Shown: positions 1-9,227, numbered from the stretch's first letter. The stretch: 64,000 nucleotides of DNA from an uncultured Spirochaetales bacterium (GCA_944390025.1 CALXOK010000003.1:62001-126000); one strand, 5' to 3'. A program made the numbers and translations. Notes: a model not told the origin generated them from the letters alone.

Positions 1-2
1 AC

Positions 3-1574
3 CTTGATGCAGTCAGGGCGCTTGTCACGCGTGTGTCGATTGACAACGAACTCAAGAATGAGATGGTCTATTCTGACGAGTCCCGGCTGAATGACTACTT
101 CGAAAGCTTCGACAGCATGATAAAGTCCAGTCCCGCCTACAGTATCATCGACCGCTTCATCGTCACTGACAGCAGCTTCAGCGATTTCATCCAGACTGGA
201 GGGGCCGCCATCCCTTCAGGCAGGCCCCTGAGGCAGGATTATCTGCTTCAGGAGATGAGCCACATAGACAGGGAAAGAGGCTACAGCAGTGTCTTCTACT
301 CTGACCTTTCATACCGTGACTATCCGGTAATCGCCTTCTCTCTTCCTGTCATTGATTACAACAGTCATCTCACAATCGGCTATGTGTATGCCTCAGTCAG
401 CATCGATGCGCTTCTGGACAGCCTTTACAATTACCAGCAGCTGAACGAGGCGGAAATATACATAAGCTTTTCCAACAGCACATACAAGGTTGATGACGGA
501 ATGCTGCACTCAGGGCCGGTAAGCCTGAATCCCGTACAGAGTACGGCCATACTCACGAACGAGACAAGCAGCGTGTATAAAGACGAATCGGGAAAATACA
601 TTCTCAATATAAGCGATGAAGACAACAGCCTGGAAATCAACCTGCTCTTTTCCGCCCCGGGAATCTTCGGAACGACCTCTTCTGTACCCCTTCTCATGCT
701 CGGCCTTTCCATCGGCCTTGTCGTGCTGCTTATCGCGGTTGTGCTGTACATCTACCTCAACGGAGCCATTTACAAGCCTGTGAAAAAGCTTTCAAAACGC
801 ATTGAGAAGATTCAGGAAAGCGACTTCTCCCAGGACGATACAATAAACACGGAAGATGAGTTCGGCATCATCGGCCGGGGTATCAACAAGCTCTCCAGCG
901 AGGTCATGAATCTCATGGACAGACGTGTCGAGGACGAGAGGAAAAAAATCGAACTTGAATACAAGATGCTTCAGAACCAGATAAACCCGCACTTTCTGTA
1001 CAATACATTCAACTCAATCAAGTGGATGGCACAGCTGCAGGGCGCTGACGGGATAAGCGAGATGATCACCTCCCTTTCAAGAATCATGAAAAACATCTCC
1101 AAGAGAGACACGGCTCTTGTCACTATAGCCGAGGAGCTGAGCTTCATTGATGACTACCTTGTCATCATGAAATACCGCTATGGAAACACAATCAGCTATT
1201 ACAGGCATGTGGATGAGAGCTGTCTGGATATCATGATACCCCGCTTCACCCTCCAGCCTCTGGTGGAAAACGCCATCTTCCATGGCATTGAGCCCAAAGG
1301 CACAGGAGCAATAGCCATCATCGTAAGGGACTTCTCCGGCACCTGTGCTATAATGGTTGCTGATAACGGTCAGGGGTTTGATACAAGGAACGAACAGCCT
1401 AAAGGGGACGGTGTTTTCAAGAATATCGGGCTGGGCAACATACGCCAGCGTCTTGCATACACTTTCCACGACAGGGCGGATTTCACGATAACAAGCCGTC
1501 CGGGATACGGCACGCAGTGCATCATTCATATCAGGAGGGGGACAGAAGATGAGCTACAAGGTGATAATTGCTGA
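3..1574 (+). CDS. YesM-type sensor histidine kinase, 5' end outside window
   Basis: Membrane histidine kinase of the YesM/LytS class (HAMP, His_kinase and HATPase_c domains), expected to autophosphorylate and pass phosphate to the regulator that follows. The frame is open to the left edge; the GTG at 33 is only an internal in-frame codon, so the true start lies upstream. Counting from position 3: an extracytoplasmic sensor region, a membrane helix at about 228-252, HAMP at about 253-305, the phospho-acceptor His330 in QINPHFLYN, the N box VENAIFHG near 421, then DNGQGF and IGLGNIRQRL of the ATP lid. The 3' end overlaps the response regulator by 26 nt, so the two are co-translated. YesMN pairs usually control nearby sugar ABC transporter and glycan genes; which sugar is sensed here is not visible. 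Confidence 0.93.
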   Translation, partial: LDAVRALVTRVSIDNELKNEMVYSDESRLNDYFESFDSMIKSSPAYSIIDRFIVTDSSFSDFIQTGGAAIPSGRPLRQDYLLQEMSHIDRERGYSSVFYSDLSYRDYPVIAFSLPVIDYNSHLTIGYVYASVSIDALLDSLYNYQQLNEAEIYISFSNSTYKVDDGMLHSGPVSLNPVQSTAILTNETSSVYKDESGKYILNISDEDNSLEINLLFSAPGIFGTTSSVPLLMLGLSIGLVVLLIAVVLYIYLNGAIYKPVKKLSKRIEKIQESDFSQDDTINTEDEFGIIGRGINKLSSEVMNLMDRRVEDERKKIELEYKMLQNQINPHFLYNTFNSIKWMAQLQGADGISEMITSLSRIMKNISKRDTALVTIAEELSFIDDYLVIMKYRYGNTISYYRHVDESCLDIMIPRFTLQPLVENAIFHGIEPKGTGAIAIIVRDFSGTCAIMVADNGQGFDTRNEQPKGDGVFKNIGLGNIRQRLAYTFHDRADFTITSRPGYGTQCIIHIRRGTEDELQGDNC

Positions 1575-3198
1575 TGATGAACCACTGGTGCTTATAGGGC
1601 TGCAGGATCTCATAAACTGGCAAAGCGAGGGTTTTGAGCTTGTCGCACAGGCACGCAACGGACAGATGCTCTCTCAGGCGATAGAGGAACACAACCCGGA
1701 TCTGGTCATAACAGATATAAAGATGCCTGTGAAGTCTGGCCTTGATGTCATGCAGGAGGAAAAGGAGAAAGGAAAGAAGCTCCCCCTCTTCATCTTCCTC
1801 ACAAGTTTCGAGGAGTTTGACCTGATCAAGAAGGCCATGTCGCTTGAAGCCGTTGACTATATAGTCAAGCTCGAGCTGGACAAGGCCCAGCTCATACAGG
1901 CGCTGGACAGGGCGAAAAAGAAAATCTCCCAGCTGAAGGTGAGAGACGAGAATGGCAATATCGCAAATGAGCACAAATACCTTCAGGAGCGTTACCTGAT
2001 GAGACTGCTTTTCGCAAGCGACATCCAGGACCTGAAGGCCAGTGACGCAGGCCTTGATCTTGATGCCTCCTGCTTTGTCGTGGCCTATGTCACGCTTCCG
2101 GGAATCATTGAAAGCCAGAATGTCAGAAAAAACACGAACCTCTATTACAGTGCCTGCCACCTGATAGAAGAGACCGCGAACCGCTACAGTCCCTGTTATG
2201 TCACCCAGCTGGACCTCGGCCATATCGCCGCAATATTTCCCTTCACAGACAAGACAAAGGCCGGTTACCGCAGCTACATCTATTCGGCATTCAAGGCCTC
2301 ATGTGACGGGTTGAAGAATTTCTTCTCCCTGGACTCAATCATCTATGTCGGCTCCCCTGTCTATGATATCAGCCTCATCTGCGAGTCATTCTCCAACGCA
2401 AGACTGATTGCCGCAGAAGGAAAGAATAACGGGGATGAGAAAATAGTCTTTTACGATCATGTGAAGGACCATGATACTGCAAGGGAGATCCTGAGTCTGG
2501 ACACCCAGTCCTTCACGAGGGCCTTCAGCGAGCTTAACGGAGAGCTGTTGGAGCAGAACATCAGCACTCTCATCAGCCAGATGAAAGCGCAGGCACTGCC
2601 CAGAGTGAACGCGATTGATCTTGCAAGCAGCATCCTGTATATGGCCTGCTATCTTGTTCCGGATGCCTACGCCTGTCTTGAGGACATCTTCCCCTCAAGT
2701 GAGAACATCTACTCCTACAGACAGCTTTTCCAGTCTCGCAACACTGAGGATGTGACAGCCTGGCTGGATTCTTTCGCGAAGGGTTTTGCCCGTCTTTTCA
2801 AAGAGAAGAAGCAGGATTACAGGATGCAGACAATCCAGAAGATTCAGGCTTATATCAATGAGAACCTTTCCAGAAAGCTCACTCTTGGCACTGTTGCCTC
2901 CGTCTTCGGATACAGCCAGAGCTATCTGTCCTCGATTTTCAGCAAATATGCGGCAATGAGCTTTGTCGACTATGTAAACAATGCTAAGATTGAAAAAGCC
3001 AAGCAGATGCTTGCCGATCCCAAGACAATGGTCTATGAAGTGGCCACGAGTCTGGGCTTTGAATCCCAGTTCTACTTCTCGAAGGTCTTCAAGAAGGTGA
3101 CTGGCGTCAGCCCGACATCCTGGCAGAACAACATAAATGGAAAAGGAGAAAGTGATGCACAGGGAAATCACGGAGAAAGAAAGACGGAAGGCACTTGA
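1549..3198 (+). CDS. YesN-type response regulator, receiver plus AraC HTH
   Basis: Two-component response regulator of 549 aa. The N-terminal receiver (about 1-125) has the acidic pair Asp9/Asp10, the phospho-acceptor Asp56 in DLVITDIKMP and a conserved Lys in DYIVKLELDK. A long linker of about 300 residues leads to a C-terminal AraC/XylS double helix-turn-helix (about 445-545) ending in the usual FSKVFKKVTGVSPTSW signature. The start has an AGGAGGGGG ribosome site inside the end of the kinase gene. It overlaps the kinase by 26 nt and the downstream glycoside hydrolase by 44 nt, which strongly suggests it regulates this operon. It is the cognate partner of the preceding kinase by position and family pairing. 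Confidence 0.94.
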   Translation: MSYKVIIADDEPLVLIGLQDLINWQSEGFELVAQARNGQMLSQAIEEHNPDLVITDIKMPVKSGLDVMQEEKEKGKKLPLFIFLTSFEEFDLIKKAMSLEAVDYIVKLELDKAQLIQALDRAKKKISQLKVRDENGNIANEHKYLQERYLMRLLFASDIQDLKASDAGLDLDASCFVVAYVTLPGIIESQNVRKNTNLYYSACHLIEETANRYSPCYVTQLDLGHIAAIFPFTDKTKAGYRSYIYSAFKASCDGLKNFFSLDSIIYVGSPVYDISLICESFSNARLIAAEGKNNGDEKIVFYDHVKDHDTAREILSLDTQSFTRAFSELNGELLEQNISTLISQMKAQALPRVNAIDLASSILYMACYLVPDAYACLEDIFPSSENIYSYRQLFQSRNTEDVTAWLDSFAKGFARLFKEKKQDYRMQTIQKIQAYINENLSRKLTLGTVASVFGYSQSYLSSIFSKYAAMSFVDYVNNAKIEKAKQMLADPKTMVYEVATSLGFESQFYFSKVFKKVTGVSPTSWQNNINGKGESDAQGNHGERKTEGT

Positions 3199-4318
3199 GA
3201 ATGCCATCGCCATTGTAAGGAAGAACCTTCCTGAGTACACATACAAGTGTCAGGATGCCAACAGTGTCAACGGAATCTATCCGGCAATTGACAATATAGA
3301 GTGGACGACCGGTTTCTGGCCCGGCGAGCTGTGGCTGAGTTACCTTGAGACAGATGATGAGATTTTCGCGCATGCTGCCGGCATCTTCACGGAAAGCTTC
3401 CGCGACAGAATCAAAAACAAGATAAAAGTCGACCATCATGACATGGGCTTCCTCTACTCACCAAGCTGTGTCGCAGCCTGGATGATCAAGAAGGACGCAC
3501 ATGCAAGGGAAGCCGCAATCCTCGCAGCAGACCAGCTTATCAGCCGCTTCCAGGAGAAGGGACAGTTCCTTCAGGCCTGGGGAGAGATGGGAGCGCGCGA
3601 CAACTACAGATACATCATCGACTGTCTTCTCAACCTGCCGCTTCTTTACTGGGCAAGCGATGAGACAGGAGACCCTAAATACCGCGACATCGCACTCAGA
3701 CACACCAGGACCTGCACAGCGAACTCATTCAGGGAAGACTGGTCAAGCTACCACACATTCTTCATGGATCCTGTCACAGGCGGCCCGGTGCGCGGCGAGA
3801 CCTGCCAGGGCTATAAGGCAGACTCATCCTGGGCCAGAGGTCAGGCATGGGGGGTTTACGGTCTTGCACTTGCATACCGCCATACAGGAGAGGAGAAGTA
3901 CCTTGAAATGTTCGAGCACGTGGCAGCCTACTTCATGGAAAAGCTGCCTGAGGACATGATTCCATACTGGGACCTCATCTTCACGAGCGGAGACGAGCCA
4001 AGGGATTCCTCCTCTGCATCCATTGTCGCATGCGGTTTCCTTGAAGCGGCCTCTTCTTATGAGAAGCTCGCCCAGTACGAAAAGGCAAGAAAGTACCGCA
4101 GTCTGGCAAAACAGCTTCTGAAGGCAATTTATGACACCTGCATGGTCACGCCGGATGAGGAAGGAGTCAACGGACTCGTCAAACACGGAACCTACAGCAA
4201 GAAGAGCCCTTACAACACCTGCACTCCTGCGGGTGTCGACGAATGTGTCAGCTGGGGCGACTATTACTGGATGGAAGCTCTTGTGAGACTTGAAGGCACC
4301 TGGAAGAGCTGGTGGTGA
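3155..4318 (+). CDS. GH88 unsaturated glucuronyl hydrolase
   Basis: Glycoside hydrolase family 88 enzyme (387 aa, normal family length), which removes the 4,5-unsaturated uronic acid that a polysaccharide lyase leaves at the non-reducing end of an oligosaccharide, typically a glycosaminoglycan disaccharide. Two aspartates match the catalytic pair of Bacillus UGL: Asp96 in DHHDMGF and Asp156 in YIIDCLLNLPLLYW, 60 residues apart. There is no signal peptide, so it acts in the cytoplasm on imported oligosaccharides. I chose ATG 3155 because AAGGAG lies 8 nt upstream; an in-frame ATG at 3137 lacks a site. It is followed almost without gap by a heparinase-type lyase, the expected partner. GH105 is a less likely alternative. 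Confidence 0.9.
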   Translation: MHREITEKERRKALENAIAIVRKNLPEYTYKCQDANSVNGIYPAIDNIEWTTGFWPGELWLSYLETDDEIFAHAAGIFTESFRDRIKNKIKVDHHDMGFLYSPSCVAAWMIKKDAHAREAAILAADQLISRFQEKGQFLQAWGEMGARDNYRYIIDCLLNLPLLYWASDETGDPKYRDIALRHTRTCTANSFREDWSSYHTFFMDPVTGGPVRGETCQGYKADSSWARGQAWGVYGLALAYRHTGEEKYLEMFEHVAAYFMEKLPEDMIPYWDLIFTSGDEPRDSSSASIVACGFLEAASSYEKLAQYEKARKYRSLAKQLLKAIYDTCMVTPDEEGVNGLVKHGTYSKKSPYNTCTPAGVDECVSWGDYYWMEALVRLEGTWKSWW

Positions 4319-4320
4319 AC

Positions 4321-6117
4321 ATGGACAGGATTCTGGAAACGGCCCTGCTTGGTCTTGACAGGGTAAAAACCCTCACCTTCGAGGATTTCAGCATAGACAA
4401 CCGCCAGTTCTGGGACAGCCTGAGTGATGAAGTCAGGGCTGACATAATAAAGCAGGGCGAGGCGTCCGCACAGGCGGATGACGGATATATTTCCCTTGCC
4501 CTTTTCCGCGATTTCAGGAAGACAGGCAACAGGGAGAGGCTGCAGGAAGTGTACTTTGCAAAGCGCAAGAACCTTTCCCAGCTTGTAATCGCAGAGTGCG
4601 TTGAGAACAGCGGGCGTTTTCTTGAGGCAATCGAGGAAGCCGTCTGGGCCCTGCTTTCAGAACCGTCCTGGGTCATACCTGCGCACAACTCCTACATCAG
4701 GGATACAGAGCAGCTGGACACTCCATTGCTAGAGCGTCCGGTACTCGACCTCTTTGCCTGTGAGACAGGAGAAATCCTCGCCCTGACAAAATGCACTCTG
4801 AAAGAAAAGCTCAACCCGGTTATCGTGAAGGACATTGAATGGGCCCTTTACAACCGTATCGCCCTTCCTTATATAAAGGACTGCTTCTGGTGGATGGGCG
4901 GAGCGGGACCACTCAACAACTGGTCCCCATGGTGCACACAGAATGTCCTTATTTCCTCACTCTCGCTTTCCTCTCTCAGCGAAAGCGAGAAGATGAAGAT
5001 TGTCAGGCAGGCTGTAATCACACTCGACTCGTTCATCGCCTCCTATGCGGATGACGGCGGCTGTGATGAGGGTGCCGGATACTACCATGCCGCAGCCCTC
5101 GCCCTCTCTGGTGCCATGCTCATGCTGGAAAGGGCCAGCGGAAGGGACTTCACTCCAGTCTTCACGGACAGCAAGATAAAGGCGATGGCTGACTTCATCG
5201 AAAAGGTTCATGTAAGAGGAGACATCTACCTGAATTATGCTGACTGTTCTCCAAAGGCAGGAAGTCTTACCGCAAGGGAATACCTGTTTGCAAAGCGGAC
5301 AGAGAACTGCGCGATGATGCATCATGCCGCAGAGGATGTGAAAGCAAACGGCTGGAGGGAGGATGACAACGATTACAACCTCTACTACATGCTCACAGGC
5401 CTGTATTATCTGAACGAGATGACAAAGGAAGCTGAAAAGGACATCTCCTTTGCAAAGGCGCCTTTCACCTGCTTCAAGGCAACTCAGCTCGTGATCTGGA
5501 GGGAGGATGATATAACATTCACAGTCAAAGGCGGCTGTAATGCGGAAAGCCACAACCACAATGACACAGGCTCCATCATCCTTTACAAAGGCATAAAGCC
5601 TCTGCTTGTGGATATAGGAGTCGAGACCTACACGAAGACAACCTTCTCTCCTCTCCGTTATACCCTCAAGCCCATGCAGAGCGGCTGGCACAATCTGGTC
5701 AACTTCCCGCCTGTCGAGCAGAAGGACGGCGCAGAATACCGTGCAATCCTGATTGATGAACCGGATGAGAACTCAGTCACCTTCGACCTCACGGCGGCAT
5801 ATGAAAGGGACGAGCGCCTCAGGAAGTACCATAGAGGTGTCTTCTTCGACCGTGCGGGCAAGACCATCACTGTCTCAGAAGAGATAGACTCTTCTCTTGT
5901 TCCGGTTCTCACCCTGATGAGTCAGGAAGAGCCAGAGTTCGGGAAGAACACAATATCGTATGAGTCATTCAGCATCGAGTTCAGCAATGATGTGAGTTTT
6001 GAGAAGGAAGTCATGAATGTGACAGATGAACGCCTCAGAAAGGCATGGCCTGACAGGCTTTACAGAAGCCTTGTCACACTGCCCGGTTCTACAGACTGGA
6101 CAATTACGTTCAAATAA
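4321..6117 (+). CDS. Heparinase II/III family polysaccharide lyase
   Basis: Protein of about 598 aa with an N-terminal alpha/alpha-toroid-like region and a C-terminal beta domain typical of Heparinase_II_III proteins (PL12/15/17/21-like). The diagnostic stretch is AESHNHNDTGSIILYKG near residues 415-431, followed by LLVDIGVETY. By family knowledge it cleaves uronic-acid-containing polysaccharides or oligosaccharides by beta-elimination, making the unsaturated ends that the upstream GH88 removes. There is no signal peptide, so it is predicted to be an intracellular oligolyase. The start is ambiguous: GTG 4312, GTG 4315 and ATG 4321 are in frame and overlap or abut the GH88 stop; I prefer ATG 4321. 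The exact substrate (heparan, chondroitin, alginate or other) cannot be read from the sequence. Confidence 0.87.
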   Translation: MDRILETALLGLDRVKTLTFEDFSIDNRQFWDSLSDEVRADIIKQGEASAQADDGYISLALFRDFRKTGNRERLQEVYFAKRKNLSQLVIAECVENSGRFLEAIEEAVWALLSEPSWVIPAHNSYIRDTEQLDTPLLERPVLDLFACETGEILALTKCTLKEKLNPVIVKDIEWALYNRIALPYIKDCFWWMGGAGPLNNWSPWCTQNVLISSLSLSSLSESEKMKIVRQAVITLDSFIASYADDGGCDEGAGYYHAAALALSGAMLMLERASGRDFTPVFTDSKIKAMADFIEKVHVRGDIYLNYADCSPKAGSLTAREYLFAKRTENCAMMHHAAEDVKANGWREDDNDYNLYYMLTGLYYLNEMTKEAEKDISFAKAPFTCFKATQLVIWREDDITFTVKGGCNAESHNHNDTGSIILYKGIKPLLVDIGVETYTKTTFSPLRYTLKPMQSGWHNLVNFPPVEQKDGAEYRAILIDEPDENSVTFDLTAAYERDERLRKYHRGVFFDRAGKTITVSEEIDSSLVPVLTLMSQEEPEFGKNTISYESFSIEFSNDVSFEKEVMNVTDERLRKAWPDRLYRSLVTLPGSTDWTITFK

Positions 6118-6129
6118 AGGAAAGAGAAA

Positions 6130-6906
6130 ATGAGAATTGAAATCGTCAGAAACAATGAAGTGATTGCCTCCTGCCAGCAGGAAAAGGAAACCTACCTTGT
6201 TTTCCAGCAGGAGTACCAGGAAGGCGACAGGATTGTCTTCACACCTGAGAGAGCCGGTTACGTGACACTGCAGTTTGATGCGGTGCTCGGACGCAGCACG
6301 CTTTATACGGACGGAAGCGCTTTCTCAATGGACATTCCCTTCGGCCAGAAGCACGAGTGCTATCAGGAAAGCGTTTTCAAGGGTGCCATGCACTTCCTCT
6401 GGGTACGAGAGGCATACGGATGGGAATACAATGTCTACCGCAACCTGGCACTCAACCCGTATGACTGTCATGAGAACACATCCCTCTTCCCGCACAGCAA
6501 GGCTAATATCGAGACAAGAGGGGAATCAGTATTTGCCTCCCGTAATGCGATTGACGGCATTGTCGCATCAAACTGGCACGGTCTGTGGCCCTGGTCCAGC
6601 TGGGGAATCAACAGGGATCCTCAGGCAAAGCTCACCCTCGATTTCGGCCGCGACGTGAAGATTGACCGCATCATCCTCTACACACGTGCGGACTTCCCGC
6701 ATGATGCCTGGTGGACAGAGGGGACATTCGCCTTCTCTGACACAAGCGAGCTTGTCATGAAGCTTGAGAAGAAAGACGGACCTCAGGAAATCACATTCCC
6801 TGAAAAGACTGTCTCCTGGCTCACTCTGGACAGGCTGATCAAGGCAGACGACCCTTCTCCGTTCCCGGCCCTCATCCAGATAGAAGTCTACGGAAAAGAG
6901 GCCTGA
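6130..6906 (+). CDS. Discoidin (F5/8 type C)-like protein of the glycan operon
   Basis: A 258-aa protein without signal peptide or membrane helix, 12 nt after the lyase and overlapping the next gene by 1 nt. The C-terminal half (about 130-256) reads like a galactose-binding/discoidin beta-sandwich: ASRNAIDG, SSWGINRDPQAKLTLDFG, KIDRIILYTRADFP and a closing IQIEVYG. The N-terminal 120 residues are beta-rich and not recognised. It is aromatic-rich (several WPW/W motifs), fitting carbohydrate contact. The role is inferred only from context: it may bind or process the same intracellular uronate oligosaccharides as its neighbours. A catalytic function is not excluded. Confidence 0.7.
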   Translation: MRIEIVRNNEVIASCQQEKETYLVFQQEYQEGDRIVFTPERAGYVTLQFDAVLGRSTLYTDGSAFSMDIPFGQKHECYQESVFKGAMHFLWVREAYGWEYNVYRNLALNPYDCHENTSLFPHSKANIETRGESVFASRNAIDGIVASNWHGLWPWSSWGINRDPQAKLTLDFGRDVKIDRIILYTRADFPHDAWWTEGTFAFSDTSELVMKLEKKDGPQEITFPEKTVSWLTLDRLIKADDPSPFPALIQIEVYGKEA

Positions 6907-7667
6907 TGAGACGACTGATCACGGGCGACATCCATGCCCGTTTCGACGCACTGCAAGCCGTCCTTGAAAAGGCGGCTTTCAATAAGGACGAAGACATCCT
7001 GTACTGCGTCGGAGACCTTTGCGACAGAGGAGAGAAACCGGCCCAGACTCTTGCCTTTCTCTCCACATTACCCAACTTCCAGCCAGTAATGGGCAATCAT
7101 GACATCTGGCTGGAAGAATACCTCCTCACAGGCCTTGTCGATTCCGACTGGCTCTACAACGGAGGAGTGAACACAATCAGAAAGATCGAGAAGACATTCT
7201 CGTCCAATGAGAAGAAAAGACTTGGCAAGTGGATGTCCACTTTCCCTGTGATCCGCATAGAGGAAAAAGACATCATCGTCCACGGCGGATGCGGGCCTGT
7301 GAAAAACATGAAAGAGCTTGAGAAGCTTGCCAGACACCACCGCCCTTCCCCATTCAGCATCAGAAAGAAAGAAGACAGAATCCTTTTCGACATCCTCTGG
7401 GACAGGGACTATCTTTTCAGTGCTATGGAAGCTGAGCACTATGCCAAACCGGAAAAATACAGAAACAGGGAATACAGGACTGTGCCTCCTCTGGAAACAG
7501 ACAAAACCATCTGGAGCGGTCACAGCCAGCTTATCGACAGAGCTGAGCCTTTCATCTCACAATCCTATCATCTGACTGCAATCGACACAGGAGCCGGATC
7601 CGGAGTTGGAAAGCTCACGTTGATGGATATGGATACAAAGGAAATCTGGCAGGCAGAGATTGTATGA
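6906..7667 (+). CDS. Metallophosphoesterase (PrpA/ApaH-like)
   Basis: Calcineurin-like phosphoesterase of 253 aa with all metal motifs of the PPP/ApaH group: GDIH at 7-10, GDLCDRGE at 36-43, GNHD at 63-66, then VHGG near 123 and WSGHS late in the protein. Such enzymes remove phosphate from Ser/Thr/Tyr or hydrolyse dinucleotide polyphosphates; which applies here is not decidable. It overlaps the discoidin-like gene by 1 nt, so it belongs to the same transcription unit and is the last gene of the glycan operon. An unusual partner for a lyase cassette; it could remove a phosphate from an imported or kinase-treated sugar, but that is speculation. Confidence 0.85.
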   Translation: MRRLITGDIHARFDALQAVLEKAAFNKDEDILYCVGDLCDRGEKPAQTLAFLSTLPNFQPVMGNHDIWLEEYLLTGLVDSDWLYNGGVNTIRKIEKTFSSNEKKRLGKWMSTFPVIRIEEKDIIVHGGCGPVKNMKELEKLARHHRPSPFSIRKKEDRILFDILWDRDYLFSAMEAEHYAKPEKYRNREYRTVPPLETDKTIWSGHSQLIDRAEPFISQSYHLTAIDTGAGSGVGKLTLMDMDTKEIWQAEIV

Positions 7668-7799
7668 AGACAAGAGATTATGAAAGTTATCCGGAAAAAT
7701 AGACTTGAAATAAAAATGCGGACAGGCGCAAAAACATTTCCAGTTTGTATGGAGGAAAACTTGCAGTCAGTCATCAACAAGTACACTGTATGATGAATT

Positions 7800-9068
7800 C
7801 TACGGTCTGAGAGATGTCAGAGGAAGAACGAAGACTCCGTCTTCACGTCTTACCGGAGCAGGGGCCATCCCTGATACCACTGCGAGGAATTCAGGTTTCT
7901 TCTCCAGCTTCGACGCAACCTTCAGCAGATTCTTTGCAGCTTCGTCTATGGCATTTTCGTGACCCAGTTTTATTTCGATTAAAGCGAACCTGCCATCATC
8001 CAGCACGAGAACGGCATCAACCTCGTCATTATCATAGTCCTGGTAATGGTACAGATGTCCACCCAGAGCCTCTGCGTAAATTCTCAGATCATGCTCTGCA
8101 AGACTCTCGAACAGGAATCCCAGGTATTGCAGGTCCTTCAGCAGATTCTTTTCATTCGCTCCAACCACTGCAGCAGGAATTGAAGGATCACAGAAATGAC
8201 GTTTTGCACCAATCTTCAAACGTGTGCGGGAACGGAACGTCGGAGAATATGCTCTCTGATTTGAGAGAAGGAACATGTCATCAAGGATGTCGAGATACCT
8301 CGTGACCGTTTCATCATCGAGTGGTCGGCGGTTGATTGACGCATCCCCGGCCAGCGTAGAAATCGAACATACGGTACTCTCGTTTCTGGCAAGAGAATAC
8401 ACGAGTCTCTGGAATTTCTGCCGGTCCACTCTGGCCTCATCTGACAGCTTATCGAGTTCGCTTGTGAAAATTCTCTCCACGTAATCTCTCGGGATAAGAG
8501 AAGAATCCGGAACATCAAGATTTCCCGGCCAGCCTCCCCTTATTATGAAATGAATGATTTCTGCAAGTGAAATTTTCCTTATCGTTCCCGATACACACTC
8601 TCCTTCAAACAAAGCAGACAGAGACACATGTCCAGAAGAGTCTCCTGTCTCGAACAGTGACATTGTAGACATTCTCAGACGTGCAATCCTTCCTGCACCA
8701 CTATGCTGTATTATGTTCCCTGATTTTTTCTGAGGTGGAACAGATGAACCGGTAAGAAGAAACAGACCGCGCTCTCCTGATCTGGAATCACACAAAGCAC
8801 GTGTCATGTCCCAGACTTCCGGCATCAGCTGCCATTCATCAATCAGTCGTGGATTGTCGCCTGAAAGAACAAGAGAGGAGTCAAGCCTTGCCAGGGCCAG
8901 AGGATCAGGCTCTCCCGGCTGACGAGTGAAATAGAACGCGCTTTTCGCACGTTGCTGACAGGTCATTGTCTTCCCCGTCCATTTTGGACCTTCAAGCAGT
9001 ACGGCTCCAAAAGTCTTCAACCACAGATCAAGCTTAGAATCAATAAGTCTGGCAAGGTATCCACTCAT
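7800..9068 (-). CDS. DUF4143-type ATP-binding protein (AAA with PD-(D/E)XK-like tail)
   Basis: A 422-aa protein of the widespread AAA_14/DUF4143 family of unknown physiological role. Walker A is GPKWTGKT at 27-34, a Walker B-like PRLIDEWQ lies near 75, and the C-terminal part has the nuclease-like pattern EVDAVLVLDDGRFALIEIK ending about residue 367. I take ATG 9068 (MSGYLARLID); an open frame runs 39 codons further up but it would translate the iterons. No ribosome site precedes 9068; instead TTGTCG-17-TATCAT ends 7 nt before the ATG, predicting a leaderless mRNA. The gene is monocistronic and convergent with the glycan operon. Some relatives sit with toxin-antitoxin or defence loci, but nothing here shows that. 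Confidence 0.85.
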   Translation of the reverse strand: MSGYLARLIDSKLDLWLKTFGAVLLEGPKWTGKTMTCQQRAKSAFYFTRQPGEPDPLALARLDSSLVLSGDNPRLIDEWQLMPEVWDMTRALCDSRSGERGLFLLTGSSVPPQKKSGNIIQHSGAGRIARLRMSTMSLFETGDSSGHVSLSALFEGECVSGTIRKISLAEIIHFIIRGGWPGNLDVPDSSLIPRDYVERIFTSELDKLSDEARVDRQKFQRLVYSLARNESTVCSISTLAGDASINRRPLDDETVTRYLDILDDMFLLSNQRAYSPTFRSRTRLKIGAKRHFCDPSIPAAVVGANEKNLLKDLQYLGFLFESLAEHDLRIYAEALGGHLYHYQDYDNDEVDAVLVLDDGRFALIEIKLGHENAIDEAAKNLLKVASKLEKKPEFLAVVSGMAPAPVRREDGVFVLPLTSLRP

Positions 9069-9075
9069 GGAATGA

Positions 9076-9104
9076 ATGATATAACACAATATCACAACCG
9101 ACAA
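9076..9104 (-). promoter_or_regulatory. Predicted promoter of the DUF4143 gene
   Basis: On the minus strand TTGTCG (9104-9099), a 17-bp spacer and TATCAT (9081-9076). The -10 box ends 7 nt before the ATG, so transcription should begin at or within a base or two of the start codon. The -35 box lies inside the first copy of the iteron described separately, so a protein bound to the iterons would block it. Confidence 0.55.
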
Positions 9105-9157
9105 TATTCGGAGTACAGAACCGACAATATTCGGACGCTTTAACCGACAATATTCAA
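9096..9157 (-). repeat. Three 23-bp-spaced iterons overlapping the DUF4143 promoter
   Basis: Three copies of AACCGACAATATTCGG (plus-strand reading) start at 9096, 9119 and 9142, exactly 23 bp apart; the third ends in CAA instead of CGG. Each unit is itself nearly palindromic (CCGA...TCGG). The 23-bp period is about two helical turns, so bound proteins would line up on one face. The array covers the -35 of the DUF4143 gene and is most simply an operator, perhaps autoregulatory. Confidence 0.75.
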
Positions 9158-9162
9158 GGTAT

Positions 9163-9195
9163 AAAAAACCTCCCCGGACGTTCAATCCGAGGAGG
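9163..9195 (-). terminator. Rho-independent terminator of nifJ
   Basis: On the minus strand a 10-bp stem with one mismatch (CCTCCTCGGA pairing TCCGGGGAGG around a 7-nt loop) is followed by six T residues. It lies 33 nt after the nifJ stop. Confidence 0.85.
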
Positions 9196-9227
9196 CTTCG
9201 GGTAATGTACCTCAGGCCGGTTGTGGC

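Noticed and set aside
7668-7799. Terminator between the phosphatase and the DUF4143 gene
   Set aside because: No stem with a T tract is convincing in this convergent gap.
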